64,000 nucleotides of DNA from contig NZ_BDBQ01000057.1 of the NCBI RefSeq assembly GCF_001613065.1, positions 1-64,000 on the forward strand. Reading direction: 5' to 3'. Origin of the DNA: Nocardia miyunensis NBRC 108239. GTDB taxonomy: Bacteria > Actinomycetota > Actinomycetes > Mycobacteriales > Mycobacteriaceae. The position numbers were made by a program, and so were the translations under genes. The stretch's first letter is position 1. Each line of letters opens with the position of its first letter. Under the pieces are notes generated by a model. It did no database searches and had not been told where the DNA came from. It was given only the letters and a program-made list of their open reading frames with translations. Shown one piece after another: positions 14,940 through 23,541 of the stretch.

Positions 14940-17065
14940 CGGTCGCCTCCGGTCGTGCCGGGGCGCTTCTGGGTCAGCCGGGTGAGGCTGCGCGCCGCGA
15001 GGCCGGGGGCGGGGGCGGGGGCGGGCGTCGGCTGCACCGCGGTCTCCGGTATCAGGCCGTTGCGCAGGTGCACGGTCCGGTCGCAGACGCCCGTCATATC
15101 CGCCACGTCGTGCGAGATGACGATCAGCGTCAGGCCCGAATCCCGCAGGCGGGCAAGAAGTTCCACCACCTCGGCGCGGCCCTGCGGATCGAGTCCGGCC
15201 AGCGGCTCGTCGAGCACCACCACCTGCGGATGACTGGCCACGATCGCCGCGAGCACCACGCGTTTGGCCTGACCGCCGGAGAGTTCCTCGATCGAGTGTG
15301 AGGCCAGTGCGCGATCCAGGCCGACCGCGTCCAGCGCCTTTCCGACCGCGGCCGAGCCGGTGCCGCTGCCGCCCCAGTCCTCGATCTCGGCGGCCATGGT
15401 CTGTCGTTGCAATTGCAGCCGGGAATGCTGGAAGGCCAGCCCCACCGCGCCGATTCGCGTGGAGACCCGGCGGGTTCCGGTGCCCTCGTGCAGTTCGCAA
15501 CGGCCGTGACTCGGTTCGACCAGGCCGGCCATGATCCAGGCCAGCGTGGATTTCCCGGATCCGTTGCCGCCCACGATCAGCAGTGCCTCGCCGCGTCGCA
15601 CGGTGAGGTCGATGCCGTGCAGAGCCGTTGCGGCCCAAGGGGTTCCGCGATTGTAGGTGTGGCGGACGTCGCGCAGTTCCAGGATCGGCTCGCCCATCGG
15701 GCGGCGGCGTTCGTCGCGGGCGGGACGCGGCCAGGCGGGCAGCCGGTCCACCTGCCGCCCGTCGGACAGGTGCACCACGCGGTTCGCGGCCGCGGCATCG
15801 GCCTCGTGATGGGTGACCAGGACGACCGCCATCGGGTGCCGCCGGGGCAGTTCGGCCAGCAGGGCGACCAGATCGCGGCGGCCGTCGGGATCGATCATCG
15901 AGGTGGCCTCGTCGGCGATCAGCAGTGCCGGTCGGCGGGCCAGCGCCGCGGCCACCGCCAGACGCTGCTGCTGACCGCCCGACAGCGTGGCGGTCTCGGA
16001 CTTGCCCATCCCGCCGAGCCCGACCTCGGTCAGCAGGGATTCGACATCGACCTGCTCGGCCAGTTCCGGCGGCAGGCCCCACACCACGTCGTCGGCGACC
16101 TGAACGCCCAGGGTCTGGCTCTCCGGACGTTGCAGTACCAGCGCGGTGCCGCCGAGTCGGCCCAGACCCGCCGAGCCGGGACGTTCGACCGCGCCCGCGC
16201 TGGGTGGCCGTCCGGCCAGCAGCCTGGTCAGCGTGGATTTACCCGAACCGTTGTGTCCGACGACGGCCACGAACTCCCCGACGTCCACGGTGAGCGAGAC
16301 CTCGGTGAGCGCATCGGCGCGCGCGCCCGGATAGCGGAACGACGCTCGGTGCAGGGTGACCGGCAACGGTGCGATCGGGCGGTTGTCGGGCGGGGCGTCC
16401 AGCAGATCGCGGCCGGGCAGCCAGGTCAGCCTGTCCAGCACCGAACCCAGGGCGAACCAGGAGAACACCGCCGTGGCGACCAGGCCGATGAGGATCCCGC
16501 CGGCGATATAGGCCCACCACCAGTGCAGGACCGCGTCGGTGATCGAACCGAGCGCCCGGCCGAACGCCGCGAGCTGGGGTTGCTGTTCGGCGAGTCGCTG
16601 CACGCCCTTGGAGAGGTTGCGGATGGTCTCGAACAGCAGTTTCCGCGAGGCCGTGAACACCAGCAGCATTCCGACCGAGAACAGCGAGGACGCCGCGCCG
16701 GCCAGGAGCGACAGGCCGATGACCGCGGGCAGACCCCCGCCGCGACGTTTGACGATGCCGACGATCCCGCCGATGATCGCCATCGCCACCGTGGTGAACG
16801 CGGGAAACATGCCCGCCACCACGAAGGTCACCAGGGTCGCCGCCGCACCGGCGGTGAACACCGCGCGCAACCGGTGCCGGTGCGCGAGCAGGCCCATCGG
16901 GACCGCCGCGATCAGCATCAGCGCGGTGGCGATCGGTAGGACCGTGCCGACCGTCACCAAGCCCACCGTCACACCGGCCAGGACCGCCCCCGTGGCCAAT
17001 TCGATCGGGCGCAACGGCCCCTGCCCCACCCGGGGCCGTTCGCTGCCTGTGGAAAGAGCGGTCAC
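14936..17065 (-). CDS. ECF transporter fused S component and two ATPase domains (Rv2326c-like)
   Basis: A 709-residue fusion. Residues 1-215 form a multi-helix membrane domain consistent with a substrate-binding S component. Residues about 235-445 are the first ABC ATPase (Walker A GHNGSGKST, signature LSGGQQQR, Walker B LLIADEAT). Residues about 465-675 are the second (GGNGSGKST, LSGGQAKR, VVVLDEPLAGLD). The ends carry the H-loops VTHH and ISHD. M. tuberculosis Rv2326c, 697 residues, has the same layout and lies next to the T component. The start is GTG 17065. The C-terminal tail holds a short Pro-Ala repeat. One polypeptide thus supplies S, A and A' parts. Confidence 0.88.
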   Translation of the reverse strand: MTALSTGSERPRVGQGPLRPIELATGAVLAGVTVGLVTVGTVLPIATALMLIAAVPMGLLAHRHRLRAVFTAGAAATLVTFVVAGMFPAFTTVAMAIIGGIVGIVKRRGGGLPAVIGLSLLAGAASSLFSVGMLLVFTASRKLLFETIRNLSKGVQRLAEQQPQLAAFGRALGSITDAVLHWWWAYIAGGILIGLVATAVFSWFALGSVLDRLTWLPGRDLLDAPPDNRPIAPLPVTLHRASFRYPGARADALTEVSLTVDVGEFVAVVGHNGSGKSTLTRLLAGRPPSAGAVERPGSAGLGRLGGTALVLQRPESQTLGVQVADDVVWGLPPELAEQVDVESLLTEVGLGGMGKSETATLSGGQQQRLAVAAALARRPALLIADEATSMIDPDGRRDLVALLAELPRRHPMAVVLVTHHEADAAAANRVVHLSDGRQVDRLPAWPRPARDERRRPMGEPILELRDVRHTYNRGTPWAATALHGIDLTVRRGEALLIVGGNGSGKSTLAWIMAGLVEPSHGRCELHEGTGTRRVSTRIGAVGLAFQHSRLQLQRQTMAAEIEDWGGSGTGSAAVGKALDAVGLDRALASHSIEELSGGQAKRVVLAAIVASHPQVVVLDEPLAGLDPQGRAEVVELLARLRDSGLTLIVISHDVADMTGVCDRTVHLRNGLIPETAVQPTPAPAPAPGLAARSLTRLTQKRPGTTGGDR

Positions 17066-17185
17066 GGGTCAAGTCTGCCAGGCTCGTCTGAGCTCCGTCT
17101 GGGTGCGCGCGGTGTGAAACGGGTGCGGCCGCTGTGTGCGGAGCCGATCGCGCCTGTGGACGCCTGGGGATGACCGTGCCGAGAG

Positions 17186-18649
17186 TTATGGGGTGGGGGT
17201 GAGGTCGTAGTCGGTGAGGTGGAGGGTTCGGGTGCGCAGGCGGTAGGCGGTGACCGTGCCGGGCCAGTTGTTGGTGATGCGGCCCGCGGCGTTGCGGTAC
17301 CAGCTCGAGCAGCTGGACCAGGGGGTGCGGCGGAGTCTGTGCTGGACGTGGGTGTCGAAATCTCGAGCGGCCTGGGGGGTGACCTCGAGCGTGTGGCCGG
17401 GGTGGCCGGCCAGCTGGGTCAGAGCCTGGCGGATGTAGCGGGCCTGGCATTCGATCATGTACACGATCGAGCCGATACCCAGATTGGTGTTGGGGCCGTA
17501 CAGCAGGAACAGGTTCGGGAAGCGCGGCACCGTCATGCCGAGGTAGGCGCGGGCGCCGTCGGTCCAGGCATCGGCCAGGTCCAGGCCGTCGCGGCCGAGA
17601 ATCCGCATGGGCCAGAGGAATTCGCTGCCCTTGAAGCCGGTGCCGTAGACGATCACGTCGGCGGGGTGCACGACGCCGTCGGCCGTGCGCACGCCTTCGG
17701 GGACGATTTCGGTGATCGTTGTGGTCACCACGTCGACGTTGGGCTGTACGAGTGCGGGGTAGTAGTCGTTGGAGAACAGCACCCGTTTGCACAGCACCGG
17801 GTAGTCCGGGGTGAGTTTCGCGCGCAGCGCCGGATCGGTGACCTCGTGGTGCAGGCTGGCGCGGCACAGGGCGGCGACCAGGCGTCGCAGCGGCGGCAGA
17901 TCCGCCAATCCCAGCGCGAAGAACTCCAGGAAGCACCATATCCAGAGACGTTGTGCCAGACGCAATCCCGGCACGTGGCGGAACAGTGCGTGATGGATCG
18001 GCAGATACTCGCGGTCGCTGCGCTTCACCACCCACGCCGCGGTGCGCTGGAACACCGTCAGGTGCGCGACCCGCGGCTGGATCGCCGGGACGAACTGGAT
18101 CGCGCTCGCGCCCGTGCCTATCACGGCTACGCGCTTACCGGCCAGGTCGACCGAATGGTCCCACTGCGCGGAGTGGAAGGACGGGCCACGGAACTTCTCG
18201 CGGCCGGGTATGGCGGGCAGTTGCGGGCGCGAGAGTTGGCCGACCGCGGAGATCAGCACGTCAGCGGTGTACTCGGTGCCGTCGGCGGTATGCACGGTCC
18301 AGGTTCCGGCGGATTCGTCGAAGGCCGCCTCGGTGACGTCCGCGCCGAATCGGATCCGCTCGAGCAGGCCGTTGTCGGCGGCGAGGCGTCGCAGGTAGTT
18401 CAGGATGTCGGCCGCGCCCGAGTAGCGGTGCGGCCAGTCCGGTTTGGGTGCGTAGGAGTACGAGTACAGCGGTGAGGGCACGTCGCAGGCCGCGCCCGGA
18501 TAGGTGTTCTCCCGCCAGACCCCGCCCGGTTCGGCGGCCCGCTCCAGGATGGTGAATTCGTCGAAACCGTTGCGCCGCAGCTCCATAGCCATGCCGAGGC
18601 CGCCGAATCCGGCGCCGATGATTATGACGGACGGTATCGTCGCTGACAT
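17186..18649 (-). CDS. Flavin-dependent monooxygenase, Baeyer-Villiger type
   Basis: A 487-residue flavoprotein. Motifs in order: FAD site IIGAGFGGLGMAMEL (about residues 9-23), PGGVWRENTYPGAACDVPS, the Baeyer-Villiger fingerprint FRGPSFHSAQWDHS (form FxGxxxHxxxWD), NADPH site VIGTGASAIQF, and GTGFKG. Such enzymes insert oxygen next to ketones or oxidise heteroatoms. The ATG at 18649 is chosen for GAGGAG seven bases upstream and for placing the GxGxxG motif at the usual position; the longer frame to 18742 would run into the divergent AraC gene. It faces away from the AraC-type regulator, which probably controls it. Confidence 0.88.
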   Translation of the reverse strand: MSATIPSVIIIGAGFGGLGMAMELRRNGFDEFTILERAAEPGGVWRENTYPGAACDVPSPLYSYSYAPKPDWPHRYSGAADILNYLRRLAADNGLLERIRFGADVTEAAFDESAGTWTVHTADGTEYTADVLISAVGQLSRPQLPAIPGREKFRGPSFHSAQWDHSVDLAGKRVAVIGTGASAIQFVPAIQPRVAHLTVFQRTAAWVVKRSDREYLPIHHALFRHVPGLRLAQRLWIWCFLEFFALGLADLPPLRRLVAALCRASLHHEVTDPALRAKLTPDYPVLCKRVLFSNDYYPALVQPNVDVVTTTITEIVPEGVRTADGVVHPADVIVYGTGFKGSEFLWPMRILGRDGLDLADAWTDGARAYLGMTVPRFPNLFLLYGPNTNLGIGSIVYMIECQARYIRQALTQLAGHPGHTLEVTPQAARDFDTHVQHRLRRTPWSSCSSWYRNAAGRITNNWPGTVTAYRLRTRTLHLTDYDLTPTP

Positions 18650-18661
18650 TGTGGCGCTCCT

Positions 18662-18671
18662 CACAGCTGTG
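18662..18671. promoter_or_regulatory. Palindrome CACAGCTGTG in the divergent intergenic region
   Basis: A perfect 10-bp palindrome lies in the 86-base gap between the monooxygenase and araC-type genes, 13 bases upstream of the monooxygenase ATG. It could be an operator. A CATAAT box (18724-18729) ends six bases before ATG 18736, so the regulator may be leaderless. Confidence 0.35.
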
Positions 18672-18735
18672 GGTGTAGCCTCCACTCTAAAGAGCTGGGG
18701 CGCTGTTGATCGAGATATTCGGCCATAATCGGAGT

Positions 18736-19797
18736 ATGGCAACGGAGCAGCATCCCGCGATTCGCAATTGGGATTTCCCGCGAGGGATGGCGAGTGTCGC
18801 CCTGATGGTCGGCTACGCCCGCGAATACGGGGTGGCCGCCGAGGTCATGCTGCGCGGTACCACGCTGACCGAGCGCACCCTCGCCGATCCGGACGCGCAG
18901 ATTGATGCGCGGACCGAGTTGGCGGTGATCCGCAATCTGGTGCGCGCGCTCGGCGCGGAACGTCCGGCGCTCGGTGTGGAGGTGGGGCGCCGCTACCACA
19001 TCACCACCTTCGGCATCTTCGGTTTCGCGTGCGTCAGCAGTCCGACCCTGGGCGAGACGATCGCGTTCGCGCTGCGCTATCTGGAGCTGAGTTTCACCTT
19101 CTGTCTGCCGGTAACGCGTTGGGAGTCAGGACAATTCGTCGCCGATATCCACGACGAGCTGGTCCCCCCGGATGTGCGGCGCTTCCTGGTGGAACGTGAT
19201 GTGCTGGCGATGCATCAGGTGATGAGCGATCTGCTGGGCCGTCCGCTGACGCTGCTGCGCGCCGAATTCGATTACCCGGAACCGGAATACGCCGATCGTC
19301 TCGCCGAAATCGTCGGTGTGCGACCGTATTTCGGGCAGCCGCAGAACCTGTTCGCACTCGATCCCGCGGTGCTCGAACAGCCGCTGCCGCAGGCCAACGA
19401 GTACACCTGGGCGATGTGCCTGGCCCAGTGCCGGGAACTGGTGCATCGCCGTCGCGCCCGCACCGGCATCGCCGCGGAGGTCCGCGAACGTCTGGTGCCG
19501 CGCGGCGGCGTCGACGGCTATGCCGCGCCCCTGGGCATCGACGCGGTTGCCCGCGATCTCAATATGAGCACCCGCACCCTGCGCCGCCACCTCGACGCCG
19601 TCGGCACCAGCTATCGCGCCCTGCTGGACGAGGTTCGCCGCACCCTGGCCGAGGAAATGCTCACCGCCACACCGTTGTCCGTCAGCGACGTCGCCATCCG
19701 ACTCGGCTACGCCGAAGCCTCCACCTTCATCTACGCCTTCAAACGCTGGACCGGAACCACTCCGGCTTCCTACCGCCGCGAGCGGGTGCGCAAGTAG
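18736..19797 (+). CDS. AraC-family transcriptional regulator
   Basis: A 353-residue regulator. Residues 25-210 form the arabinose-binding-like domain of the OruR/ArgR type (GFACVSSPTLGETIAFALRYL). The C-terminal 100 residues hold the paired helix-turn-helix domain (IDAVARDLNMSTRTLRRHLDAVG and VSDVAIRLGYAEASTFIYAFKRWTGTTPASYR). The ATG at 18736 is chosen because the alternative at 18706 is upstream of the -10-like box. Its divergent position and the palindrome in the shared gap suggest it senses a monooxygenase substrate and controls that gene. Confidence 0.88.
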   Translation: MATEQHPAIRNWDFPRGMASVALMVGYAREYGVAAEVMLRGTTLTERTLADPDAQIDARTELAVIRNLVRALGAERPALGVEVGRRYHITTFGIFGFACVSSPTLGETIAFALRYLELSFTFCLPVTRWESGQFVADIHDELVPPDVRRFLVERDVLAMHQVMSDLLGRPLTLLRAEFDYPEPEYADRLAEIVGVRPYFGQPQNLFALDPAVLEQPLPQANEYTWAMCLAQCRELVHRRRARTGIAAEVRERLVPRGGVDGYAAPLGIDAVARDLNMSTRTLRRHLDAVGTSYRALLDEVRRTLAEEMLTATPLSVSDVAIRLGYAEASTFIYAFKRWTGTTPASYRRERVRK

Positions 19798-19973
19798 CGG
19801 CACGGCTCGTACGACCACGCCCGTCGCCGCGAAATGCCTGTATCACTCGCCGATCCGAATCGCACCATTCCTCTGGACCGGCTCGTCCGCTCATCGATGT
19901 GGTGCCGACGGATGTGGTGCCGACGCCGAAGCCGGAACCGGGAGTGAAGTGGGGCCGTCGGACCGAGCCGCGA

Positions 19974-20750
19974 CTACACCGCGGCTATCCGACCGCCCAT
20001 CGGAACCGGGCGCAGCAGAGTGGTGAGGCGGCCCTCGTCGACGACGTGCAGGAGCAGAGCGGGGTCGGGGGCGTAGTCGATGGGAACCTCGCCGGGGGCG
20101 GTGACCTCCCAGGCGCCGCCGATGGTCGAGGCCACGCTGGGGGCGACGACCAGCGGTTTGCCGCCGAACAGCGTGGTGCCCATGGTGTGCGCGTGGCCGG
20201 TGAAGACGCCGAGGATGCGATCGTCGGCGGCGACGATCTGTTCGAGCCACTGCGGGTTGGCCAGGCGGATGGGGTCCACGACCGTGCTGTACATCGCCAT
20301 CGGCGGATGATGCAGTGCGATCAGCACCGCATCGCCGGGCGGTGTCGCGCGCAGCAGATCGGTGAGCCAGGCGAAGGTGTCGTCGCCGAGTTCGCCGCCG
20401 CCGGTGCCGGGCACCGTGGAATCGAGCAGGGCCACCGTCAGCCCGTCCAGACGCATCGCCCGGTCGAGCGGCTCGGCCGAGGCATCCTCGCCGAGCAGCA
20501 CTCGGCGCAGCGCGTTGCGGTCGTCGTGATTTCCGGGCAGTACCCACAGCGGGATCGTGGTGGAACCCAGGGTGACCAGCGCCTGTTCGTACTCCTCGGG
20601 CCTGCCCGCATCGGTGATGTCGCCGGTGAGCAGGATCGCATCGGGTTGCCGCGGCAGCGCGGCCAGATAGGCCAGCACCCGTTCGACTCGTTCGGCGTTT
20701 CGGGTTTTCAGGTCGAAATGTGTGTCGCTGAGCTGAGCCAACAAAATCAT
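19974..20750 (-). CDS. Calcineurin-like 3',5'-cyclic nucleotide phosphodiesterase (CpdA/Rv0805 type)
   Basis: A 258-residue binuclear metallophosphoesterase. All family motifs are present: SDTHF (Asp9, His11), LLTGDITD, LPGNHDD, LHHPP and TGHAHT. M. tuberculosis Rv0805 of this family cleaves cAMP and cGMP slowly and has membrane effects, so the nucleotide role should be read with care. The ATG at 20750 starts directly at the first beta strand (ILLAQLSDTHF); an in-frame start 57 bases upstream would add a basic, non-conserved stretch. It lies alone between the AraC and pseudouridine synthase genes. The C-terminus ends with a short variable tail. Confidence 0.88.
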   Translation of the reverse strand: MILLAQLSDTHFDLKTRNAERVERVLAYLAALPRQPDAILLTGDITDAGRPEEYEQALVTLGSTTIPLWVLPGNHDDRNALRRVLLGEDASAEPLDRAMRLDGLTVALLDSTVPGTGGGELGDDTFAWLTDLLRATPPGDAVLIALHHPPMAMYSTVVDPIRLANPQWLEQIVAADDRILGVFTGHAHTMGTTLFGGKPLVVAPSVASTIGGAWEVTAPGEVPIDYAPDPALLLHVVDEGRLTTLLRPVPMGGRIAAV

Positions 20751-20905
20751 CGGCGGGTGCCTTCTCGTGAGATCGCGCCGTTGCGCCCGAGCGTGCCTGG
20801 ACGGCACACCATCAGGCTAGATTGCCGCTTGCGGTCGCGTCTTCATGAGACGCGCCACCGAATATAGCGAACATGCATGACAATCGTTCTCTGTCGGACG
20901 GCGGG

Positions 20906-21676
20906 TCATGCGTGCGCGGCGCGTGCGAGCAGGGCGTCGGGATCGTCGGTGAGCCGGGTCGTGCCCGCGGTCCAGAAGTCCGGGCCCGGCGGTGCGACCA
21001 GCACCAGTTCGGCGGAGTCGCGCCACGGCGCGTCCAGGCGCAACCGCCACGAATGCAGGTGCGTGCGCGGGTACGCGCCGGATCGATCGAACAGCGGATC
21101 ACCGGCGATCGGATGTCCGATCCAGGCCAGATGCACCCGGATCTGGTGGCGCCGTCCGGTGATCGGGCGCACCGCGAGCACCGTGTGCGCCTCGCCGCGC
21201 AGCACCGTGGTGAATTCGGTGCGGGACGGATAGTTCTTGCCCGCCAGCACATCTCGCCGCGCGACCGACCAGGTGGCACTCGCCGGACCGTCGTCGGCGC
21301 GCGCGATGGTCTCCCGCGGAGCCGCGATCCGCACCCGGTTCTTGCGGCCCACGCTCAGCGGCAGATCGATGACGCCGTGCTGCGGCAGCCCGGTCGACGC
21401 GGTGACGGCCAGATAGCACTTGTCCGCCGTACGTTTGTTGAACTGCCTGGTCAGCTGACCGTGCGCGGTGAGGTCCTTGGCCAGCAGCACCAGTCCGGAG
21501 GTCACCTTGTCGATCCGGTGTACCGGATACAGCGTTTCGCCGTCCTCCTGCGCGAGCCGCACGATATCGGTATCGTGCCGCTCCCCGGTCACCGAGATTC
21601 CCGCGGGCTTGTTCAGCGCCAGTATCGCCGCATCCTCCTCGAGGCGACATCGCGCGCGCAGTTCCGGCCAGTGCAT
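20906..21676 (-). CDS. RluA-family pseudouridine synthase
   Basis: A 256-residue enzyme that isomerises uridine in RNA. The catalytic motif is VHRIDKVTSGL with Asp56. The conserved LNKPAG (about residues 21-26) and ITGRRHQIRVHLAWIGHPIAGD are also present. No N-terminal S4 domain is present, so it is a short RluA-type enzyme; the target (23S rRNA or tRNA) cannot be told. On the minus strand a CACTAT box ends seven bases before the ATG, so a leaderless start is possible. Bases 20751-20905 downstream hold no gene. Confidence 0.88.
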   Translation of the reverse strand: MHWPELRARCRLEEDAAILALNKPAGISVTGERHDTDIVRLAQEDGETLYPVHRIDKVTSGLVLLAKDLTAHGQLTRQFNKRTADKCYLAVTASTGLPQHGVIDLPLSVGRKNRVRIAAPRETIARADDGPASATWSVARRDVLAGKNYPSRTEFTTVLRGEAHTVLAVRPITGRRHQIRVHLAWIGHPIAGDPLFDRSGAYPRTHLHSWRLRLDAPWRDSAELVLVAPPGPDFWTAGTTRLTDDPDALLARAAHA

Positions 21677-22087
21677 ACCTGCAATAGTGGCGTCCGGTGC
21701 GTCACGTCGGGTGCGCGGCCCCCGGTGCTTCGCCTACCGTGCCTACGCCGGTACATTCCCCGCGTGTCGGCGAGGTGCCGACCGCAGCGGAGATACCAGC
21801 GCCGGAGAGCGGAGAGCGCCGTCGCCGCACCGGCCGCGCTGAGCATCGGCTCGAGTTGAACAGCACTGCGGGTCCAGCGCACGGGTGCGTGTGAACTGTG
21901 TATCCGTGTGCTGCGGTTGCTCCGGGAACTGCCGTGATCACGCTCGGGGGCGTCGCGTTCATGAGCGCCGTCGGCTGTTCTCGTGTGGGCTGTGGTGTCT
22001 CGGCCACTCGGGCCGTGAGTTCGGCTGGTCGCCCACAGGTACGCGCCCAACTCGATGGCCGACCGGAACAGCCGAATCAGCAAGAGC
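21677..22087. other. Intergenic stretch of 411 bases
   Basis: Several overlapping open frames cross this stretch on both strands, but none has codon use or a protein pattern that looks real. No strong hairpin or promoter was recognised. Confidence 0.5.
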
Positions 22088-23437
22088 CTAGGACGTCGCG
22101 TGTTCGAGTTCGGTGAGGGCATTGTCGAGGTGGTCGATGAGGGTGGGCAGTTGGGGGACCGCGCGGCGGCAGCCGACTATGCCGACGTCGAAACTGTCGG
22201 CGGTGCTGGTGACGGTGATGTTCATGGCCTGGCCGTCGAACGGGATGGACAGCGGGTAGTTGTGCTCGAGCCGGGCGCCTTGCAGATAGACCGGTTTGCG
22301 TGGGCCGGGCACATTGGAGATGACGAGGTTGAACGGAACCCGGGGCAGGGCCTGGAAGCCGGGCAGGAAGGTCAGCCCGAGCGGGGACATCAGCAATGCG
22401 GACAGGGCGAGCGCCTGCAAGCGCGGCAGTTCGGTGAACACGCGCTTGGATTCGCGCATCGAGGTGCTGATCGCGGCCAGCCGCTGGGCCGGGTCCGCGA
22501 TATCGGTGCCCAGATCGCACAGCAGGGCTGCGATCAGATTGCCCTCGAGTTCGGCATCGCCGGTGCGGCGCAGATTCACCGGGACCATGGCGATGAGAGG
22601 CTTGTCCGGCAACGCGTTTCGCTTCAGCAGGTATTCGCGCACGGCGGCGGCGGACAGGGCCAGGACAACATCGTTGACAGTCGCGCCGGTGGCCCGGCGC
22701 ACGGCGTTGACGCGTTCCATCGGCCAGGATCCGACGGCGATACTGCGCGCGCCGCCGATCGGGACGTTGAACATCGTCGGGGGTGCGGACAGCGGCAACG
22801 CCAGCTTGCCCTCGGTCAGCGCGCGCACCGTGCCGCGCACACCGCCGACCTCGGTGATCAAGCGCGGCAATGCATGCCGCACCTGCTGCCACAGGCTCTC
22901 GGGGACATCGGGGTCGGGTTCGGTCCGGCTCACCGTCCACGGCGCGCGGATCCGGGTGGCGAACGGATCGTCGGTCAGGCTGCGCTGTAGCAGCCGCTGC
23001 GCGGAGACCCCGTCGATGAGGGCGTGATGCATCTTGACGTAGAGAGCCAGTCGATCCTGCGCCATCCCCTCGATGATCCGGCCCTCCCACAGCGGGCGAT
23101 GCCGATCCAGCAGGGTGCCGTGCAGATGCTCGACCAGATCGAGCAGTTCGGCCGTGCCGCCCGGCTGGGGCAGCGCGCAGCGGCGCAGGTGGTATTCGAG
23201 ATCGATCTCGCCGTGCGCCCAGACCACGCTGGAGAAGCTGCCGAGGACGCGCCGCTGCCGTCGCCGGAAACGTGGCCGCACGGGCGTGGCGGACATCAGC
23301 TCCGAGTACAGCGAGCGCACGAAATCGGTCCCCTGTTCGGCGGGCCGCTCGAAGATCTGCAGGCTGCCCACATGCATGGGATGTTCACGCGATTCGGCTG
23401 TGAGGAAGAGAGCGTCGATCGGGTTGAGGAGTTCCAT
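22088..23437 (-). CDS. Wax ester synthase/diacylglycerol acyltransferase (WS/DGAT)
   Basis: A 449-residue acyltransferase that makes triacylglycerol or wax esters from acyl-CoA. The catalytic motif HHALIDG occupies residues 137-143. The N-terminal MELLNPIDALFL and the downstream NDVVLALSAAAVREYL and ISNVPGP motifs are typical. Nocardia and mycobacteria carry many paralogues of this family for storage lipid. It lies 104 bases downstream of the acyl-CoA dehydrogenase on the same strand, a plausible lipid-metabolism pair. Substrate preference is not predictable. Confidence 0.92.
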   Translation of the reverse strand: MELLNPIDALFLTAESREHPMHVGSLQIFERPAEQGTDFVRSLYSELMSATPVRPRFRRRQRRVLGSFSSVVWAHGEIDLEYHLRRCALPQPGGTAELLDLVEHLHGTLLDRHRPLWEGRIIEGMAQDRLALYVKMHHALIDGVSAQRLLQRSLTDDPFATRIRAPWTVSRTEPDPDVPESLWQQVRHALPRLITEVGGVRGTVRALTEGKLALPLSAPPTMFNVPIGGARSIAVGSWPMERVNAVRRATGATVNDVVLALSAAAVREYLLKRNALPDKPLIAMVPVNLRRTGDAELEGNLIAALLCDLGTDIADPAQRLAAISTSMRESKRVFTELPRLQALALSALLMSPLGLTFLPGFQALPRVPFNLVISNVPGPRKPVYLQGARLEHNYPLSIPFDGQAMNITVTSTADSFDVGIVGCRRAVPQLPTLIDHLDNALTELEHATS

Positions 23438-23541
23438 CGGATCCGCCTATACCGGGTGGGTGTAGCCCTGCGAGTACGGTGCGGCGTCGTTGCCCCCGTC
23501 TGGACGAATGCGACCTGATCCTGGTACAGCTCTCGGCGGGC

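Noticed and set aside
16239..18035. 598-codon minus-strand frame spanning parts of the monooxygenase and ECF genes
   Set aside because: It is a different frame of two well-supported genes on the same strand and has no domain.
21613..22122. 169-codon frame in the gap between the pseudouridine synthase and WS/DGAT genes
   Set aside because: Composition is Arg/Ser/Thr-rich and random-looking, it overlaps the start of the pseudouridine synthase gene and no motif is seen.
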